Source: Shinisaurus crocodilurus
Lineage: Eukaryota; Chordata; Lepidosauria; Squamata; Shinisauridae
Reading direction: 5' to 3'
Assembly (NCBI GenBank): GCA_021292165.1
Contig: CM037879.1
Span: forward strand, 263,383,921 to 263,447,920
DNA length: 64,000 nucleotides
Under the pieces are notes generated by a model. That model was not told the origin of the DNA. It saw only the letters and a list, made by a program, of their open reading frames with translations, and searched no databases. Each line of letters starts with the position of its first letter. Position 1 is the stretch's first letter. The position numbers and the translations under genes were made by a program. Positions 34,257 to 43,553 of the stretch are shown in pieces.

Positions 34257-34705
34257 TAGGGCGCAATCCCAGTGGGGATGCTCATAACCCTCTGAACTTG
34301 GAGGATTATGGGCATCTTGTGCAGAGTGGGAGGAGCATGGAGGCGAAGGTCACCTCTGCCCTTCTTCTTCCGCTCTGCAAAGCAGCTAGATGGCCGATTT
34401 TGGCTGTCTAACTGCGGTGCTTTGGACGGGGAGGAAAGGAGGCTAAGGAAGAGCTGCCAGGATACATACCTTGGCGGCATTGGTCTCTTCTCCTCCTTGC
34501 CCCCCAGAATGCCCCCTAACCCCCTTCTCCGGGGTCACTCTTATGACCTCAGAGAAGCAGCCAGTGCTGTTCTTTCTCTGCTGGCTGCAAAGCGGGTGGA
34601 GAGTGATCCAAGCGCGGATCCCCAGATCCGACCTTGGATCTGGGAATCTGAAAAAATTTATGGCCCTCTAGGTCCTGTCCAGGGGCCATTGGATTGCTCT
34701 CCTGG
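34257..34705. mobile_element. Non-autonomous DNA element (copy B) with subterminal hairpin
   Basis: Begins AGGGCGCAATCC and ends near GGCCATTGGATTGCTC. The stem-loop at 34278-34317 pairs GATGCTCATAACCCTC with GAGGATTATGGGCATC with a few mismatches. The inner TAGATGGCCGATTTTGGCTG palindrome recurs in copy C. Confidence 0.7.
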
Positions 34706-34722
34706 CCAATATATATTTTCTG

Positions 34723-35025
34723 GGATCTGAACAGCCTGATCTTGTTGTCTGATCTCGGAAGCTAAGCAGGGTCAGGCCTGGTTAGTACTTGGATGGGTGA
34801 CCACCTTGGAATACCAGGTGCTGTAGGGAGAGACCATAGCTCAGTGTGATAAAACACATGCTTTGCATGCAGAAGGTCCCAGGTTCGATCCCTGGCCTCT
34901 CTAGGTAGGGCTAGGACAGAATCCTGCCTGAAACCCTGGAGAGCCGCTGCTAGTCAGCGTCAACAGTACTGGGCTAGATGGAAAAATGGTCTGACTCAGT
35001 ATAAGGCAGCTTCCTATATAAACTG
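34723..35025 (+). mobile_element. Composite SINE: 5S rRNA-like head fused to tRNA-like SINE
   Basis: 34727-34829 closely follows vertebrate 5S rRNA, including the internal control elements: A box AAGCTAAGCAGGGTC, and a C box near TGGATGGGTGACCACC. It is joined directly to a tRNA-like unit at about 34830-34905 (ATAGCTCAGTG, GGTTCGATCCC) and the SINE body to 35025. Known squamate repeats include 5S-derived SINEs. I read this as a SINE, not a functional 5S or tRNA gene, because the 5' part of 5S is missing and the body continues. Confidence 0.88.
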
Positions 35026-35949
35026 TCTAACTTTTCTCTGTTTCTGTTTTCCACCTACCAAGGAACCTGTGTGTTTCACCTAGGGATGGAGACAAGTCTG
35101 GGTAACTGCTGGATTTCATATTTTCAGAAGTGGGCAAGGCAATCAGCTGTTGTTTCTTCATCCCAGCAGCCCTCCAGATAATCCTGGGTGCAACCTGAAA
35201 ACATCACCACAAACCTAAGTTGACTGCCTGCAGCCCCACCACCACCACATGCCAACTCTGTGGCTTCAACAACAGCCTGCCCCTTTCCTCCTCTTGCTTT
35301 GTTTGCCATCTATCCTGATGAAGAGTTCTAGAGAACCTGAAAGCTTGCATGCTATTTTTCAACCTTTGGCTTGGCCCAATAAAGGTATTGCCCTAATATG
35401 AATTTTGGAATATTTTCTCATGGCCAAAATGCAGCTTTTTGTCTAAAGACAGTTCCTCCAGTTCCAGTGTCCTAAATAAGGTTTGACGTTTGTGCTTGTG
35501 TTTAATAAAAACATAAGGAATGAAGCTTTCAGGGGGCAAAAAAGAAAAGAAAAGAAAAAGGCAGGACGGTTAGTGCTTGATATGCTAACAAATGGAAATT
35601 TTATTTACACTGTTGGCAATGTCACTGAAAGCCAATCCCCCTGAATTTCCCAATCAGTGCAGTTCACAAAGCTGATGTCCATCTGCCTATTCCATCACGT
35701 GGCCTCAAATAATCTGGCAAGTCACGCCGTGACACTTCTGAAAAAAGAAAGTGCACTGTAAACCAGTATGGTGGGTAGCTAAAGCAAGTCTTTGTTTGTT
35801 CAATTTATATCCTGCTTCATCCCAAAGGCTCTGAGAAGTTTCACCAACATTTATTTATTTTTTTAAAGGGGGTGTGGAATCTAAAGAAATTTTAAAAATT
35901 CCTTAAAAAAAATATGCAGGAACATGTTCAAAACAGCTAGTGTCCTGGG
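35026..35949. other. Intergenic, no gene recognised
   Basis: No exon seen. An A-rich simple stretch lies at about 35540-35560. Confidence 0.5.
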
Positions 35950-36086
35950 CAGCCTTCCCCCAACCTGGTCCCTTCCAGATATTTTGGACTACAACTCCCA
36001 GCATTCCTGACCATTGACCATGCTGACTAGGGCTGATGGGAACTGAAGTCCAGAACATCTGGAGGGCCCCAGGTTGGGGGAAGCTG
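35950..36086. mobile_element. Fold-back MITE related to hAT elements
   Basis: Ends CAGCCTTCCCCCAACCTGG and CCAGGTTGGGGGAAGCTG. The arm contains GGACTACAACTCCCAGCATT. No clean 8-bp duplication, so it is probably old. Confidence 0.8.
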
Positions 36087-36087
36087 A

Positions 36088-36185
36088 TTAGAGTAGACCC
36101 GTTGAAATCAATGGGAAGTTAGTCAATAGGGCTCACTTAAGCCCATTGATTTCAATGGGTCTACTCTAAGTAGGTTGCTAAGTCT
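36088..36185. repeat. Short palindromic repeat
   Basis: TAGAGTAGACCCGTTGAAAT and ATTTCAATGGGTCTACTCTA form inverted arms. Related in layout to the GCAATCC-type palindromes. Confidence 0.7.
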
Positions 36186-36645
36186 GGATCCAACCCCCCC
36201 CCCAAACATAGCTTGCAGTTGTTGTGCTTGTGCATGATTGGGCCTGGAGACATGATGGTCCTCCTTGGATCTGCAATCATGGGACTCATTCCAGAAGGGA
36301 TGGGGAAGCAGGCTCCTAGCTGTTGCTGTTCTCTGGCCAGTGGCAAAGGTAGGCTGATTTGGCCCTCCTATGTGTTCTTGCTGGGAGGGAGGGTTATGAC
36401 CTTCAGGTACCCCTTTGTTCTCTGCTTGGTGATAGAGTCAGATAGCCCTCCTTCTAAATATCTGCAACCACATGGGTTAGGGACTGGATGGGGAAGTCCT
36501 GGATGTGTGAATCCATGCAAATCCAGGGCCACCCCTATCATTAGGCAGAGTGAGGCAGCCCACACAGGTGGCAGGTGCTGGAACACAGCATTGTCCCCTG
36601 TGCTCCCTAAGCTAGTCAGATGCCTTCAGGTGTGGTGGAGACTAA

Positions 36646-37076
36646 GGGATGTACGAATCAGCAAAACCTGAGCTCGCTGAAGTTCTGCAAATTCCATCTC
36701 GAAGCTCTTTCTTACTCGTGTCCGTATCAGATCGCGAGCTTCATTTTTTTCTCTTTGCATGAAAATCCGTATGTATTTTCATGCATATTTTTCCAAATGT
36801 ACACATCAGTTGTGCACATCTTTGACATGTATGCATTCTTCTCCCATTGATTAAAGCATATTTGTCAAAAGTGCACATTTTTTCATGCACAGTTTTCAAA
36901 TGTACGCATGAGGTTGAACACATTGTTTTGTTTTGTTCCAGAAATCACATTGCAATCTTGAAAATGTACAGACTTTGAGCACAGATTTTGTCCAAGTCCA
37001 TGTTCGATCTGGAAGGTGCGAACCGGGTAGACCCTGATCAAAAATGAACTGAAATAAATTTTTCGTACATCCCTAG
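36646..37076. mobile_element. TIR-bounded DNA element
   Basis: Terminal inverted repeats CTAAGGGATGTACGAA and TTCGTACATCCCTAG. The AT-rich interior has repeated TGCACATTTT-like phrases, also seen at about 44730-44860 and 62090-62240. No clear target duplication. Confidence 0.7.
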
Positions 37077-37346
37077 CGATGCTGCCCCATCACTTGTGTT
37101 GAAGAAAGATTTAACTGTCATTCCAGTTGGCTTTTGTACATGGAATGGGAAGAGGCACCATCTTGCTCTTTGCCTCAGGCAGGAAAATGTCATGGGTTGG
37201 CCCTGAGCAAATCTCTACCTGCCTAGCTCTACCTAGGACTGGGCCAAGAGTCCCTGGAAGCCACACACTGAATGTGCTCTGCTGGAAGAGGATAGAACAA
37301 AATGCAGGGCTACTATTTATCTTTCTTTTTTTTAATAGTTGTACTT

Positions 37347-37745
37347 CAGGGGTGGTGCCGGGTACCAAAAAGATCTGGGGTTCAGGCCCACAGGACAAAA
37401 AAATTGCACAAATTTGCATATGCTAATTTACATATGCTCTAAAGTCTCTCTGTGTGTGTGGACAGGGGAGAGGAGGGCATTGGATTTCTGAAAAGAAAAA
37501 AACCTCCGGCGGAAAGATTCGTGGGGGGGGGGCAGCAGCAGGAGGTGAAGCACATGTGGGCAAAAAGCCAGCTCATCCAGGTGGGATCAGATGCAACAGA
37601 GATCATCTGGGCCCTTGGACCTTTATTTCAGCAAGTGCCCCTAGACAGCAGGGTGGTGGGGCAGAGGGCCTCCCAGAGATGTGGGGCTTCAAATGATAGA
37701 TTTGGGGCTCCAGCCCGAGTGGGGCCCTCCCTAACACCACCTCTG
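37347..37745. mobile_element. hAT-like non-autonomous element (TGGTG family)
   Basis: 399 bp from CAGGGGTGGTGCCGGGTACC to CCTAACACCACCTCTG. Same family as 61178-61617 and 27318-27765. Target duplication not visible. Confidence 0.8.
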
Positions 37746-38189
37746 CCCCACCTCTTCAAACCAATACGATTCTCAGAGTGGCTTACATCCAAAACAGGAA
37801 CCACTGCTCTGCTACCCTAAATTGTAAAACACACGATATACAAAAGGCAAGGCAGGGTGACAATATAACCAAAAGGAGTTTCACCAAACAGATGTCAGAC
37901 TCCTTGCTAGGTGAACCTGCCAGGGAAGAGGGTTCCAAAGCTGGGGCCACACAACGGAGCAGTTCCTGCTACTTGGCCAGATGGGGGTGGGCCCACCACC
38001 ATGGCAAGGCCCACCACTGATGCCTGGGTGCTCCTTTTATCTTTTGTCTGGGTTGATAGTGGGTCAAGGGCATTGTGGGTAAATGAAATGGTGGCTAGAC
38101 TCAGCTGCCCAGCAGTGCATGGAGCACTCCTCAGCACTGCTTACGGTGGCCTCTTCTGAATGGCCCCCAAAGAGGGAAAACGCGTCATC
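37746..38189. other. Intergenic, no gene recognised
   Basis: Includes a short LINE-tail-like phrase near 37755. No exon supported. Confidence 0.45.
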
Positions 38190-38690
38190 AAAAATGAGGA
38201 CCAAAGAGGACAGTGATTTGCATAAATGGTGCATATGCAAATATATATGTTGAGATTCAAATTTAGGAAATACGATTAAAATTTAAATAGAAATATAGTA
38301 AATCTCACCGTAGCACAGAGGAGCACTGTGACCAGGTGACCTGTGTGCCTGCCTGTTCAGTTGGCTGTCCTGGTGCTAACTGTGGATGGGCATCAGTTCT
38401 CATGGTTCTTTATCTTTAAACTGGAATTGAACAGGACAGTCCTTCAAATAGAGCAGTGTTCTCCAACCTTGGGTCCCCAGATGTTTTTGGCCTACAACAG
38501 CGTAGCTGGCTGCGGCATGCTGGGAGTTGTAGGCCAAAAACATCTGGGGACCCAAGGTTGGAGAACACTGAAATAGAGGATGGTTCTCTGTCTGGAAGCC
38601 TTTCAAAGGACTGTCCTTTGTTAAAAAAAAAAAAAAAAAAAGGACACATGGGCATGGCCACCCTAGCACCGCTGCTCACTGCAGTCTGGT
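38190..38690. repeat. Old interspersed repeat R, interrupted by a hAT MITE
   Basis: The left part (GAGGACAGTGATTTGCATAA, GTGACCAGGTGACCTGTGTG) matches 50461-50640. The right part (ACAGAGGACAT-type sequence after the MITE) matches 53957-54070. A further piece is at 56699-56775. Family not identified. A poly-A run lies at 38622-38641. Confidence 0.6.
38454..38570. mobile_element. Fold-back hAT MITE with 8-bp TSD
   Basis: 117 bp, same family as 23269-23401 with a small central deletion. Ends CAGTGTTCTCCAACC and its complement. AAATAGAG is duplicated exactly at 38446-38453 and 38571-38578. Confidence 0.96.
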
Positions 38691-39079
38691 AAGTCCACCA
38701 AGGCACACCAACAGAAGAAAGGGCTCAACATTTTGCCCAAGATCACCACTCTGCTGCCCTCTGAAGATGAAGATTCCTGGAGCAGGCTCTAGAAGCAGAT
38801 CTTAAATACTAGGTAGGTTCATCTGGAAGAAGGCAAAAGGCCTTCAGGTGCCCTAGTCCTCAACAGCATAATCCCAGGGTACCTGAAGGATTGCCTATGC
38901 ATTTCCCCCCTACAAAACAGCTTACTCTTAGCAGTTTCTTTGTTTAAAGCGTAATGGGGTTGTTGCTCTTTGCCACCTTAAACTTTTTTAAAAAAATATG
39001 ACACAGCCAGCTGATGCATATTTTTGACACAAAATCCTGCCTTCACAAAAGACAAAATACACCGGCAAACTCTATCCAC

Positions 39080-39080
<1 letters not shown>
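38691..39080. other. PAH upstream flank, no gene recognised
   Basis: Unassigned unique-looking sequence. No exon seen. Confidence 0.5.
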
Positions 39081-39154
<74 letters not shown>

Positions 39155-39155
39155 T

Positions 39156-39187
<32 letters not shown>

Positions 39188-39211
39188 TTAATAATAATAA
39201 TAATAATAATT

Positions 39212-39247
<36 letters not shown>

Positions 39248-39250
39248 GTA
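39081..39250. repeat. (TAG)n-(TAA)n trinucleotide tract
   Basis: About 13 TAG units shading into some 40 TAA units with three interruptions. The open frames of Ser/Asn or Leu runs are artefacts. Confidence 0.98.
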
Positions 39251-39559
39251 GGAGGGTAGCAATCTGATTTATTTTTCTGTGTAAAAAAGTTGTGTATTTC
39301 TGGGTCACTTTAAAAAATAAATAGATTGGCTTCTTTACATTTGCTATAAGCCAGGAATTTAAGTATACAGTAGATGGCAATACTACGAGCTGGAAGGCAA
39401 CATCCTATCCTATTATTGTTTGTTCACATGAGTGGGAAAACACCAAAATTTTCCAAGAGCTGGAATTAAAATACTGCAGAATGCAAACCACAAGGGACGA
39501 AAATTAACTCATGCTGCCCATCCAAACAGAAACCACATGTTGAAGCTAAGAGGTGCTCC

Positions 39560-39829
39560 AGTTTTGCGGCTTCCATTGCACATGGGTAAGCAATTTCTGC
39601 CTCTTGAGCCTGAAGGGGGTGGTGCAGAGGGATGTGTCAAGAAAGCCCCACCTCTACCCAAACTTTGCCAAAGAAGGGGAGAGATCAAAGAAAGGGGCTG
39701 ACCCTCCAGTTGTAAACTAAACCTTAAATATATGTGTACATTGTACGCAGAAGGCCCTGCAAACACAGTAAGGTCATCAGTCTCTCCTTCCTGTAAGAAA
39801 AGTCCTGATCATTCTTGCTTGGGGGGGAA
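39560..39829 (+). promoter_or_regulatory. PAH: Candidate PAH promoter and 5' UTR
   Basis: Non-repetitive sequence directly upstream of candidate exon 1. A TATA-like TTAAATATAT lies at 39724-39733, so initiation near 39760 would give a 5' UTR of about 70 nt. GATCAAAG at 39685-39692 resembles a liver nuclear-receptor half site. These are positional inferences only. Confidence 0.4.
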
Positions 39830-39871
39830 ATGGATAAAGAGGTTAGCAACATGAATGGAGAGACTCTCCAG
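39830..39871 (+). CDS. PAH: Phenylalanine 4-hydroxylase, candidate exon 1
   Basis: A 42-nt coding stretch, MDKEVSNMNGETLQ, ends CAG and is followed by a strong splice donor (GTAAGTACT at 39872). The ATG has a good context (GAAATGG). The exon ends in phase 0 after Gln, as mammalian exon 1 does, and exon 2 begins in phase 0 with Glu. The distance to exon 2, 5.4 kb, is of the order of intron 1 in human. The N-terminus of PAH is poorly conserved, so residue similarity cannot confirm it: human exon 1 codes for 20 residues. An internal ATG (codon 8) is an alternative start. The Arg-Lys-Leu-Ser phosphorylation site of mammalian PAH is absent. A more distant exon 1 cannot be excluded. Confidence 0.6.
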
Positions 39872-39974
39872 GTAAGTACTTTTTTTACTAAGAGAACTTT
39901 GCTGTTGGGCAGCATATAAACATTGTTAGTGAATACATAGTAAGGTATGCAAAGAAGCATTTTACTGCAGTTAC

Positions 39975-40150
39975 TAGTTTTAGAATTGCCAACTTTTCAA
40001 CCAGCTTCTATACCTGTGCCTTTAATGGTGGCAATTTGTATGCAAAAATTTTTCCTCCGTCCTGTGAAAAGATGTACTTGTTCATTCCTGCACATTAAGT
40101 TGCTGTTAAATGCATAGTTACAGAAGCTGGTTGAAAAGTTGCCAATGTAT
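39975..40150. repeat. Fold-back repeat in PAH intron 1
   Basis: Arms TTGCCAACTTTTCAACCAGC (39987) and GCTGGTTGAAAAGTTGCCAA (40126) are near-perfect complements about 135 bp apart, starting 115 bp after exon 1. Probably a decayed inverted-repeat element. Confidence 0.75.
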
Positions 40151-40546
40151 TGCAGTCCTAATAATTTTAGTGAGATCATTCCTGAGGAAGGTGAGCAGAG
40201 CTGATACACTTTTTTCATGTGTAATACATAATAACAAAGATTTTTGTAGTGTGGTTTGAGTTGGAAGAGGAGATACACACATTAGGAATGCTGCAGTGAA
40301 ATGTCGGTGTTATACTGGTGTTTCCAATTCCAACAAGAAACATGTGATATGTGGTTGTCATGCACAAGTGTCCATCATGTATACATAAAATCTACCTCAC
40401 AGAATGCTTATACACTGGTGTTTAAGGATGTATGTTTACTTGTGTGAGACATCCACATGTTGCATATTTGCTGTGGGGGAAATGCAGGTGTGATACCAAT
40501 ATTTCCTGCCGCAATCTTGATGTGTGGAACTGACCTTCATCTATAC

Positions 40547-40682
40547 CAAGGCTCTCCAACCTTGGGTCCCCAGATGTTGCCGGACTACAGCTCCCAGAAT
40601 CCCTTTCCATTAGCCATGCTGGCTGGGTATGCTGGGAGCTGTAGGCCAGCAACATCTGGGGACCCAAGGTTGGAGAGCCCTG
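40547..40682. mobile_element. Fold-back hAT MITE with 8-bp TSD
   Basis: 136 bp, same family as 9627-9762. Ends CAAGGCTCTCCAACC and GGTTGGAGAGCCCTG. Flanks ATCTATAC (40539-40546) and ATCTATAT (40683-40690) agree in 7 of 8. Confidence 0.94.
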
Positions 40683-40690
40683 ATCTATAT

Positions 40691-42510
40691 GGTACACCCA
40701 TTTCTGTGGTGCTGGTGAAAGACACCTCTGAAGTCTTTATCATATGACTGGGGGAAATGATGTTCATATGACCACAGAAAGCAGCAGGGGGTATCCATTC
40801 TAGGGCTGTCTGCAAATAGCCTCTCAAAAACTTCTACCCTGTTTGTAGGCTGAGCAATTGGGGAGAACATTTCACTAAACTTTCATTTATTTTCCGATCT
40901 TCGTGTCAGATTTTGTACACTATGCAACCAATATAAACTAGGGGTGACAAATATACTCACCATGTCATTAGTGATGACTGTATCTTTTAACCTGGCATGT
41001 GCCTGCCCTGCCCCCCCCCCCAGTGCAGAGTGAAAGACAGACAGGGGCTTCTCTTTTCCTAATGCCAGTTGAATGCATTTAAAAGCACTGAGACTTCTGA
41101 AGTTCAATAGAACTGCAGGAATGAGTCCCCACCCTTCTCCTGTGCCTGGAACTTGGGAGGGGAACCTGAGGGCTTGTCCCTTCAGTTGCACTGAGTGTCG
41201 AGCAGAGAGCCCCCCCCCCCAGTTGTTTCCACATGCCCCTGGAGCGTAGCACACTACTGGGCATAACCCCTCTCCTTCCCCCAATTGGGAGAGGTGGAAT
41301 CAGAGTCAGTTGTGACCATGCATTTTGACTGGCTACCAAAGCCAGTCCGAATTTGCAAACCCCTGAATATAAATTTGCAATGTTGATTTGCCCTTTGTCG
41401 TTTCTGTTCTTCAAACAGTGGGCAGGTTTGCACGTCATGCTGAGCCACCCTGAGTATAAGCCACCATGGTTGGTTGTTCTCTCACCAACCTGACAGATGA
41501 TTGATTGGGCACTCTGTGGCTTGCCGACGTGGCTTGTTTCCCCCCCCTCCCGCTGGCTCCTGCATGTATCCCAGTCACCTTTGCAGCAGAACTCCTCATT
41601 TCCTCGGTCCTTACATCAGCACCCTTCCCTTTCAGCAATTGGTCCGCTGGGGTTGCCAGCTGTCAAAGGGAACTGCACTTCCCCCCCACATCAGATCACG
41701 AAATGGAATTAATTTTTTGAGCCTATATAAATGTGGTAACACATTCACAGCTCCTCCCCCCCCGCCGGGACTTGTGCTCTTGCACAAGACTCTCTGTCCA
41801 CTATTTAGCCCAGCATAGGGGTCCTCTCTTGTCAATGTCCTTGTCAATGTCATCCTTCATTTGGGTGATTCCCTTGCTAGTGCAAACAGCTTTTGAACTC
41901 TTTTAAAAAATGGCCGCTTCACCTCACACTGAAGTAAGAAAACCTGCAACTAAAGTCCTGCAGCCCCCAGCAGCCACTTTCGGCTCCCCACCACTTTGTG
42001 CTTGCCGCTTTGCTCCACTGTGGTCTCCATCGTTAGCTGTCACATATACAGTACATGGGTTACAGAGCAGTAAGTGGGATTGCTAAAAACATACACAAAT
42101 GTCATGGCAAAGCAGTGAAACGGAAGGGAGAATTGCGGAAATCTCATAACAGAGCAGTAAAAAAGGAGGGGGAAATTTTCTTAGCAGCAGACATTCACCC
42201 CTGCACACTTGCACAGACTGATTTTTTATTTTTAAAATTGCATACACATTGGGGACACACTCTGGTGTCCTTTCTTATCGATGTTTAGGAGCACAAGGTA
42301 GAGGGCACTGAGCAGGGATGAGGGAAGATGTGGTGGTGGTGGTGGCGGTGGCGGCACTGGTGAGATTGCAAGGAGCAGCAGGGATTTTCACCACTCTTGA
42401 CAGATGGCTCTCTAGCTGTTCCTGATAATCCACGATGAAGTCACCCCCTGCCAGGTTCAGACATCAGGAGAAGCTACAATGAGTATGAACAACCCTATAA
42501 CCAAGCTATT
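40691..42510. other. PAH intron 1, no further gene recognised
   Basis: No exon or clear transposon is seen. There are C-rich runs near 41010, 41210 and 41755, and a GGT/GGC tract at about 42330-42356. Confidence 0.5.
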
Positions 42511-42674
42511 TAATTAATTAATTTATTTATTTATTTATTATATTTATGAATCGCCCATCTGGCCAGACATCCAGCCACTCTGAGCGATGTACAATACAAT
42601 AAAATATGGGGGGGGCACACACAGTATAAAACACAATTAAAAAGAGTACAGAACTTAAAAATCCTAATCCACCC

Positions 42675-42712
<38 letters not shown>

Positions 42713-43553
42713 GGCGATCACTCGTGTCGTGACCGAGTAAGATTGTCTTCCAGGATAAAAGGAGGAAATTCTAAAGAAGATTGTGTAGGCTCTAGCGATG
42801 GGTCCGTAAGTGACTGTGGAGGCCAATTCTAGATCCACACAGCTTCCCACAGTGAGGACACAGGTTACCAGATGGAAGATGGTCCTGTAAAGGATTCGTT
42901 TGATGTGCTTTTCGCTTAGCACGTTTCTCCCTTTCACCTTGCACTCGGGCTTCTTCAAAGTCCATGGAACCCCATATTCCCACCTGAAAAGCCATGTTTT
43001 TAATGCCCGGTGGAAGCTAATCAAGGAAGGGGCATGGCGGAGGTCACTGGGGAGAGAGTTCCATAAATTGGGGGCTGCCACAGAAAAGGCCCTCCTCCTA
43101 GTCCCCACCAGCCTGGTTTCTCTGGCTGATGGGACAGGGAGAAGGCCATCCGTGGCGGATCTTGTTGAGCAGCCTACTTGATGTTGTTGGAGGTGCTCCT
43201 TGAGATATACTGGACCAGAGCCGTACAGGGTTTTAAAGGTCAACGCCAACACCTTGAATTCGGCTCGGCAGACAACTGGTAGCCAGTGCAACTCTTTGAG
43301 CACCCGAGTGATGTGGTCACGCCGGCGGCAGCCTTTAACCAGGTGAGCTGCTGCATTCTGTACCAGCTGCAACTTCCGAACCGTCTTCCAGGGTAACCCC
43401 ACGTAGAGCGCATTACAGTAGTCTAGGTGAGAGGAGACCAAGGCATGAACCACTGATAGGAGCAGATGATTAGGAAGGTAGGGGCGCAACTGCCGTATCA
43501 GATGGAGCTGATACAGCGCCGCCCGGCTCACAGCTGACACTTGAGCCTCATGA
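42511..43553 (-). mobile_element. L2-clade LINE 3' region, interrupted
   Basis: Minus-strand reading from 43553 encodes the same C-terminal domain as the 9255 copy (ALYQLHLIRQLRPYLPNH, DYCNALYVGLPWKTVRKLQL, HITRVLKELHWLPV, AAPNLWNSLPSDLRHAPS). The 3' UTR and ATAAATAA tail end at about 42511. The frame runs on into an inserted fragment of a different LINE (42678-42969), so the 295-codon open frame is a chimera and not a gene. Confidence 0.93.
42678..42969 (-). mobile_element. 3' fragment of zinc-finger LINE inserted into L2
   Basis: Matches the end of the LINE at 50665-53515 (DFEEARVQGERE, then CPHCGKLCGSRIGLHSHLRT) and ends in an (ATG)n microsatellite tail. CCCCAT is duplicated at 42672-42677 and 42970-42975, as expected for target-primed insertion. 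Confidence 0.9.

Noticed and set aside
34723..34829. Possible functional 5S rRNA gene
   Set aside because: The 5' part of 5S is absent, there are several substitutions, no T-run terminator follows, and it is fused to a SINE body.
39081..39250. Regularly spaced repeat as a CRISPR-like array
   Set aside because: The unit is three bases with no spacers, and the DNA is vertebrate. No CRISPR array is present in the window.
39014..39259. Open frame with Ser and Asn runs
   Set aside because: It is only translation of the TAG/TAA trinucleotide array.
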